DNA of 11,986 bases from JAKBCQ01 sp021807585 (GTDB taxonomy: Bacteria > Planctomycetota > Planctomycetia > Isosphaerales > Isosphaeraceae). The notes under the pieces are model-generated. The model saw nothing but the letters and a program-made list of their open reading frames with translations, searched no databases and had not been told where the DNA came from. Both the position numbers and the translations under genes were made by a program. This document shows, in pieces, positions 8,680 through 11,986 of this stretch; the first letter of the stretch is position 1, and the number at the start of each line of letters is the position of its first letter. Location of the stretch: NCBI GenBank assembly GCA_027325115.1, contig DAHWFG010000334.1, positions 1 to 11,986 of the forward strand, written 5' to 3'.

Positions 8680-8701
8680 TGCCCTTGTGTGCAAAGTCAA
8701 G
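8678..8701. promoter_or_regulatory. Putative operator palindrome over the transcription start
   Basis: Two 10-nt arms, CTTGCCCTTG and CAAAGTCAAG, flank TGTG; 8 of 10 positions are symmetric. The inner core TTGTGTGCAA resembles TTG-N4-CAA sites. It overlaps the end of the -10 box and the expected start site, the place where a GntR repressor would block transcription. Confidence 0.4.
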
Positions 8702-8771
8702 AACGTCGCGCCGAGGGTGTCCGGTCGATTTCGAGATCGAGAACGACGGGCGATTTGTAAAGAGAAAAGAC

Positions 8772-9686
8772 ATGAGCAAACCAAGATGGACGGGGGTTTA
8801 TCCCGCGGCCTCGACCGAGTTCAAGGCGGATCAATCGCTCGACGTCGCCGCGACGATCAAGCATGTTGATGCGATGATTAAAGCAGGCGTGCACGGGATG
8901 ATCGCTCTCGGGACGGTCGGCGAGAACTGTTCGCTCGAATATCACGAGAAGCTCGATCTGTTGCGCGCCGTCGTTTCGAGCGTGAAGGGGCGCGTACCGG
9001 TGTTGACGGGGGTGGCCGAATACACGACGGCGCTTGCGCTTAGGTTCGCAGCCGACGCGGCCAAGATCGGCGTCGACGGCCTGATGGTGCTGCCGGCGAT
9101 GGTTTATAAGTCGGACCCGCGCGAAACCATCGCGCATTTTCGAGCCGTCGCCGGCGCGACCGATCTGCCGATCATGGTTTACAACAATCCCATCTCATAT
9201 TCGGTCGACATCACGCCCGAGATGTTTGTCGAACTCGCCGACGTGAAGACGATCGTCTCGATCAAGGAATCGTCGGAGAACGTGCGCAGGATCACCGATT
9301 TGCGGAACCTTTGCGGCGATCGTTTTTCGGTCGTCTGCGGCGTCGACGATCTCGTGCTTGAGAGCATTTTGCTCGGCGCCGACGGTTGGGTTTCGGGGCT
9401 AGTCAACGCGTTCCCGGTCGAGAATCGGCTGCTCTGGGATCTCGCGACCGAAGGTCGCTGGGCCGAGGCTCGCGAGGTGTATCGCTGGTACACCCCCCTG
9501 CTCCACCTTGATACCTATGTGAAGCTTGTTCAATACATTAAGCTCGCGAACCAGGAGACGGGCTTCGGTTCCGAGACCGTCCGCGCTCCGAGGCTGCCCC
9601 TCGTCGGCGAGGAACGCGAACGGATCCTCGCGATCATCCGCAAGGCGATCGCGACGCGTCCCGACCCCGCCAAATACGGCAAATGA
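8772..9686 (+). CDS. DapA-family enzyme, probable 1-pyrroline-4-hydroxy-2-carboxylate deaminase
   Basis: This 304-aa (beta/alpha)8 class I aldolase-type enzyme has the Schiff-base Lys165 in SIKESSEN, the catalytic Tyr137 in MVYNNP, and GTVGEN (47-52) in place of the GTTGE loop of true dihydrodipicolinate synthase. With the epimerase and D-amino-acid dehydrogenase downstream, the best assignment is the deaminase that turns 1-pyrroline-4-hydroxy-2-carboxylate into alpha-ketoglutarate semialdehyde plus ammonia. The start at 8772 (MSKPRWTGVYPA) gives the normal family length; an upstream in-frame ATG at 8652 overlaps the promoter and is rejected. The Shine-Dalgarno is weak (AAGAGA). It is the first gene of the plus-strand operon. 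Other DapA-like activities (for example keto-sugar acid aldolase) are not excluded by sequence alone. Confidence 0.85.
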   Translation: MSKPRWTGVYPAASTEFKADQSLDVAATIKHVDAMIKAGVHGMIALGTVGENCSLEYHEKLDLLRAVVSSVKGRVPVLTGVAEYTTALALRFAADAAKIGVDGLMVLPAMVYKSDPRETIAHFRAVAGATDLPIMVYNNPISYSVDITPEMFVELADVKTIVSIKESSENVRRITDLRNLCGDRFSVVCGVDDLVLESILLGADGWVSGLVNAFPVENRLLWDLATEGRWAEAREVYRWYTPLLHLDTYVKLVQYIKLANQETGFGSETVRAPRLPLVGEERERILAIIRKAIATRPDPAKYGK

Positions 9687-9767
9687 CGATCGACTCGGCT
9701 CGTCGCGGACGATTTCCTCGAGATCATATTAAAGATCGGTATTATCTTGAAATCATTGAGCTGCTAC

Positions 9768-10715
9768 ATGAAGACATCAAGCCGCATTGAGGTCGTCGAC
9801 ACGCACACCGAGGGGGAGCCGACCCGGGTGATTCACGCGGGGGGGCCCGATCTGGGGTCGGGAAGCATGGCCGATCGGCTCGCGGTCTTTCGAGAAAGGT
9901 ATGATCACATCAGGACGGCGGTCGTTTGTGAGCCGAGGGGATCGGACGTGATGGTGGGGGCGATCGTGCTCGAACCGGTCGATCGCTCGAACGCCGCTGG
10001 GGTGATTTTTTTCAACAACGCGGGATATCTGGGGATGTGCGGTCACGGGACGATCGGCACGGCGATCGCGCTCAAGCATCTGGGACGGATCGGCCCCGGC
10101 GAGCATCGTTTGGAAACCCCGGTCGGCGTCGTCTCGATCACGGTCGACGCGGGGGCTCGGGTGACGGTCGACAACGTCGAGAGCAGGCGGACGCTCAAAA
10201 ACGTTTCGGTAAACGTTCCAGGGATCGGCGGAGTGACGGGAGACGTCGCGTGGGGAGGGAATTGGTTTTTTCTGATTCATGAACATCAAGAATCGATTGA
10301 ATTAGCAAATGTTGAGCGATTGACCGATTTCTCCTGGCGGGTGCGCAAGGCGCTCGCTGCGGCGGGGATTATGGGGGACGACGGCGGGGAGATCGATCAT
10401 ATCGAGCTGTTCGCTCCTTCTCGGCGGTCGGGAATCGACGGTAAGAATTTTGTGTTGTGTCCCGGCAAGGCTTATGATCGTTCGCCTTGCGGGACGGGGA
10501 CGAGCGCCAAGCTCGCGTGTCTCGCGGCCGACGGGAAGCTCGGCGAGGGGGCGATTTGGCGACAAGAGGGGATCGTCGGCGGCGTGTTCGAGGGTTCGGT
10601 GCGGATCGTCGACGGCAAGATTCTGCCTAGAATCAGCGGGACGGCGTACGTGAACGCCGTCGCTTCGATCGTCCTCGATCCCGACGATCCGTTCGTTTAT
10701 GGAATCAAAGCATGA
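9768..10715 (+). CDS. 4-hydroxyproline 2-epimerase (proline racemase family)
   Basis: This 315-aa protein of the proline racemase fold probably interconverts trans-4-hydroxy-L-proline and cis-4-hydroxy-D-proline using two cysteines as acid and base. Both are present: Cys91 in GMCGHGT and Cys241 in SPCGTGTSA. That fits a racemase or epimerase and argues against the related trans-3-hydroxyproline dehydratases, which replace the second Cys. The N-terminal DTHTEGEPTRV and GGNWFF (163-168) are typical of hydroxyproline epimerases. The first ATG in frame is at 9768; only a TTG lies upstream (9747). It follows the deaminase gene by 81 nt and its stop overlaps the next ATG (ATGA). A codon patch at about 10262-10320 is unusually AT-rich. 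Proline racemase activity is a less likely alternative. Confidence 0.9.
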   Translation: MKTSSRIEVVDTHTEGEPTRVIHAGGPDLGSGSMADRLAVFRERYDHIRTAVVCEPRGSDVMVGAIVLEPVDRSNAAGVIFFNNAGYLGMCGHGTIGTAIALKHLGRIGPGEHRLETPVGVVSITVDAGARVTVDNVESRRTLKNVSVNVPGIGGVTGDVAWGGNWFFLIHEHQESIELANVERLTDFSWRVRKALAAAGIMGDDGGEIDHIELFAPSRRSGIDGKNFVLCPGKAYDRSPCGTGTSAKLACLAADGKLGEGAIWRQEGIVGGVFEGSVRIVDGKILPRISGTAYVNAVASIVLDPDDPFVYGIKA

Positions 10716-11971
10716 GTGCATCTTCAGATCATGTGATCGTGATCGGCGGCGGGGTGATCGGCGCGGCTTGCGCGTATTATTTGGTCGAATCGGGACGGCG
10801 GGTTTCGATCGTCGACCGAGGCGTTTTCGGCGGCGGGAGTTCGGGGGGAAATTGCGGTTATGTTTGCCCGAGCCATGTGTTGCCGCTCGCCGAGCCTGGA
10901 GCGGTCGCTCGGACGATTCAGGCGATGCTGGCGCCCGATTCGCCGTTTTCGATTAAGCCGAGGATCGATCCGGGGCTTTGGATCTGGCTGTTAAAGTTCG
11001 CGTCGCGGTGCAACCGACGAGACATGCTCGCCGCGGGGCGCGGCGCGCAGCCGTTGCTCGAATCGTCGCTCGAGCTTTATCGCGAGTTGATCGCCGGGGA
11101 ATCGCTCGATTGCGAATGGCGGACCGAGGGGCTCTTGTATGTTTATAAAGATAAACATGCGATGGAAGAATACGCCGCGACCGATCGGTTGCTGACCGAG
11201 GAATTTCACCTGCCGGCGCGGCGGATGGACGGCGACGAGGCGGTCGCTTTCGAGCCGGCTCTCAAGCGAGGGCTCGCGGGGGGTTGGTATTACGAAAACG
11301 ACGGTCACTTGCGCCCCGATAAGTTGATGGCTTCGCTCCGGAAAAAGCTCGAATCGCGCGGAACGACGGTGATCGAGAACGCCGAGGTTACGGGGTTTCG
11401 TCGCCGCGGCGAACGCGCGACCGCGGTCGTTACCAAAACAGGCGATTATGAAGGCGATTGTTTTGTCGTCGCCGCGGGGGCTTGGACGCCGTTTCTGGGT
11501 GAGGAGTTGGGGTGTAGGCCGCCGATTCAGCCCGGCAAGGGTTACAGTTTAACGATGCGGAGGCCCGAGAGGTGTCCGGCGAGGCCTTTGATTTTTCCCG
11601 AAACGAGGGTCGCGGTTACTCCTTTCGATTCGGGTTATCGGCTCGGTTCGACGATGGAGTTTGCGGGATATGACGAATCGATCAAACAGTCGCGTTTGGA
11701 ATTGCTCAAGCGAGGCGCCGAGCCGTATCTGGTCGAGCCTTATCGCAAGCCGATCGATGAGGAATGGTACGGTTGGAGGCCGATGACTTACGACGGATTG
11801 CCGATCATCGATCGCGCTCCGGCGCTCGATGAGAACGTTTGGATCGCGGCTGGTCACAACATGCTGGGGATTTCGATGGCGCCGGCGACGGGGAGGTTGA
11901 TCGCCGAGCTGATCGCGGGAGTGAAGCCGTTTATCGACACGGCGCCGTATCGCGCGACTAGGTTTATATGA
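10712..11971 (+). CDS. FAD-dependent D-amino acid (probable D-hydroxyproline) dehydrogenase, DadA family
   Basis: The protein has 419 aa. The FAD-binding motif IGGGVIGAACAYYL (11-24), the acidic VDRG at 34-37 and the FAD-site segment GNCGYVCPSHVLPLAEPG identify a DadA/DAO-type flavoprotein. The C-terminus has WRPMTYDGLPIID and GHNMLGISMAPATGRLIAELI, which close the FAD pocket. It lies directly after the epimerase with a 4-nt ATGA overlap, so the likely substrate is cis-4-hydroxy-D-proline, oxidised to 1-pyrroline-4-hydroxy-2-carboxylate for the deaminase upstream. Electrons probably go to the respiratory chain rather than oxygen, as in DadA relatives. It appears to be a single-subunit type; no partner subunits are visible before the window ends. 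A general D-amino-acid dehydrogenase is possible. Confidence 0.88.
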   Translation: MSASSDHVIVIGGGVIGAACAYYLVESGRRVSIVDRGVFGGGSSGGNCGYVCPSHVLPLAEPGAVARTIQAMLAPDSPFSIKPRIDPGLWIWLLKFASRCNRRDMLAAGRGAQPLLESSLELYRELIAGESLDCEWRTEGLLYVYKDKHAMEEYAATDRLLTEEFHLPARRMDGDEAVAFEPALKRGLAGGWYYENDGHLRPDKLMASLRKKLESRGTTVIENAEVTGFRRRGERATAVVTKTGDYEGDCFVVAAGAWTPFLGEELGCRPPIQPGKGYSLTMRRPERCPARPLIFPETRVAVTPFDSGYRLGSTMEFAGYDESIKQSRLELLKRGAEPYLVEPYRKPIDEEWYGWRPMTYDGLPIIDRAPALDENVWIAAGHNMLGISMAPATGRLIAELIAGVKPFIDTAPYRATRFI

Positions 11972-11986
11972 CGACGTGCCCTGTCC

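Larger units (their letters stand above)
8537..8771. promoter_or_regulatory. Divergent control region, GntR gene / hydroxyproline operon
   Basis: These 235 bp separate the two divergent start codons. They contain a 16-bp perfect palindrome, a sigma70-like plus-strand promoter, an imperfect 24-bp palindrome at the expected start of transcription, and an 8-bp inverted repeat TTGACTTT/AAAGTCAA (8652-8659 and 8693-8700). After the promoter about 85 nt of untranslated leader remain, in which I see no riboswitch-like fold. Confidence 0.55.

Noticed and set aside
9687..9767. Small stem AAGAT/ATCTT between deaminase and epimerase genes
   Set aside because: Five base pairs with a 7-nt loop in AT-rich sequence and no T-tract. 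Too weak to call a terminator or processing site.

Overview
The window looks like a chromosomal segment of a GC-rich, heterotrophic Gram-negative bacterium. I favour Planctomycetota, possibly an Isosphaeraceae-like lineage. That is an inference from the gene families: a DUF1573 lipoprotein, a secreted S9 peptidase with a GGSAGG nucleophile motif, and a type III polyketide synthase trio. No rRNA or marker gene is present to prove it. Coding is nearly continuous. I found no tRNA, rRNA, CRISPR array, insertion sequence or transposase.

Left part (1-1722, minus strand): a short envelope/secretome operon of lower GC. It starts with a DUF1573 lipoprotein. A small cysteine-rich exported protein follows, its frame interrupted by one in-frame TGA. 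The last gene is another exported protein that runs off the left edge. Two of these genes are too short or too broken to be obvious; the Shine-Dalgarno sites and tight spacing support them. Positions 1723-2233 form an AT-rich intergenic region.

Middle (2234-8536, minus strand): five genes read leftward. First comes a GntR/FCD regulator with two tandem winged-helix domains. A secreted prolyl-oligopeptidase/DPP IV-like S9 peptidase follows. Last is a compact trio of SAM methyltransferase, FAD-dependent oxidoreductase and type III polyketide synthase. The trio is probably a small natural-product (phenolic or pyrone lipid) pathway. Its first two genes are coupled by an ATGA overlap, and an AT-rich inverted repeat sits just upstream of it.

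Right part (8772-11971, plus strand): a hydroxyproline-degradation operon divergent from the GntR gene. It encodes a DapA-family deaminase, a two-cysteine 4-hydroxyproline 2-epimerase and a DadA-like FAD D-hydroxyproline dehydrogenase. The last two overlap by ATGA. The 235 bp between GntR and the deaminase hold a sigma70-like promoter and an imperfect palindrome over the expected transcription start, the natural operator for the regulator. A simple reading is that the S9 peptidase releases proline/hydroxyproline peptides outside the cytoplasm, the plus-strand enzymes convert trans-4-hydroxy-L-proline to alpha-ketoglutarate semialdehyde, and the GntR protein senses an intermediate. The final semialdehyde dehydrogenase is not in the window.

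The points most worth a second look are the in-frame TGA in the cysteine-rich gene, the double-headed GntR regulator with its palindrome, the promoter-proximal inverted repeat of the polyketide trio, and a very strong excess of the palindrome CGATCG outside the first 2 kb.
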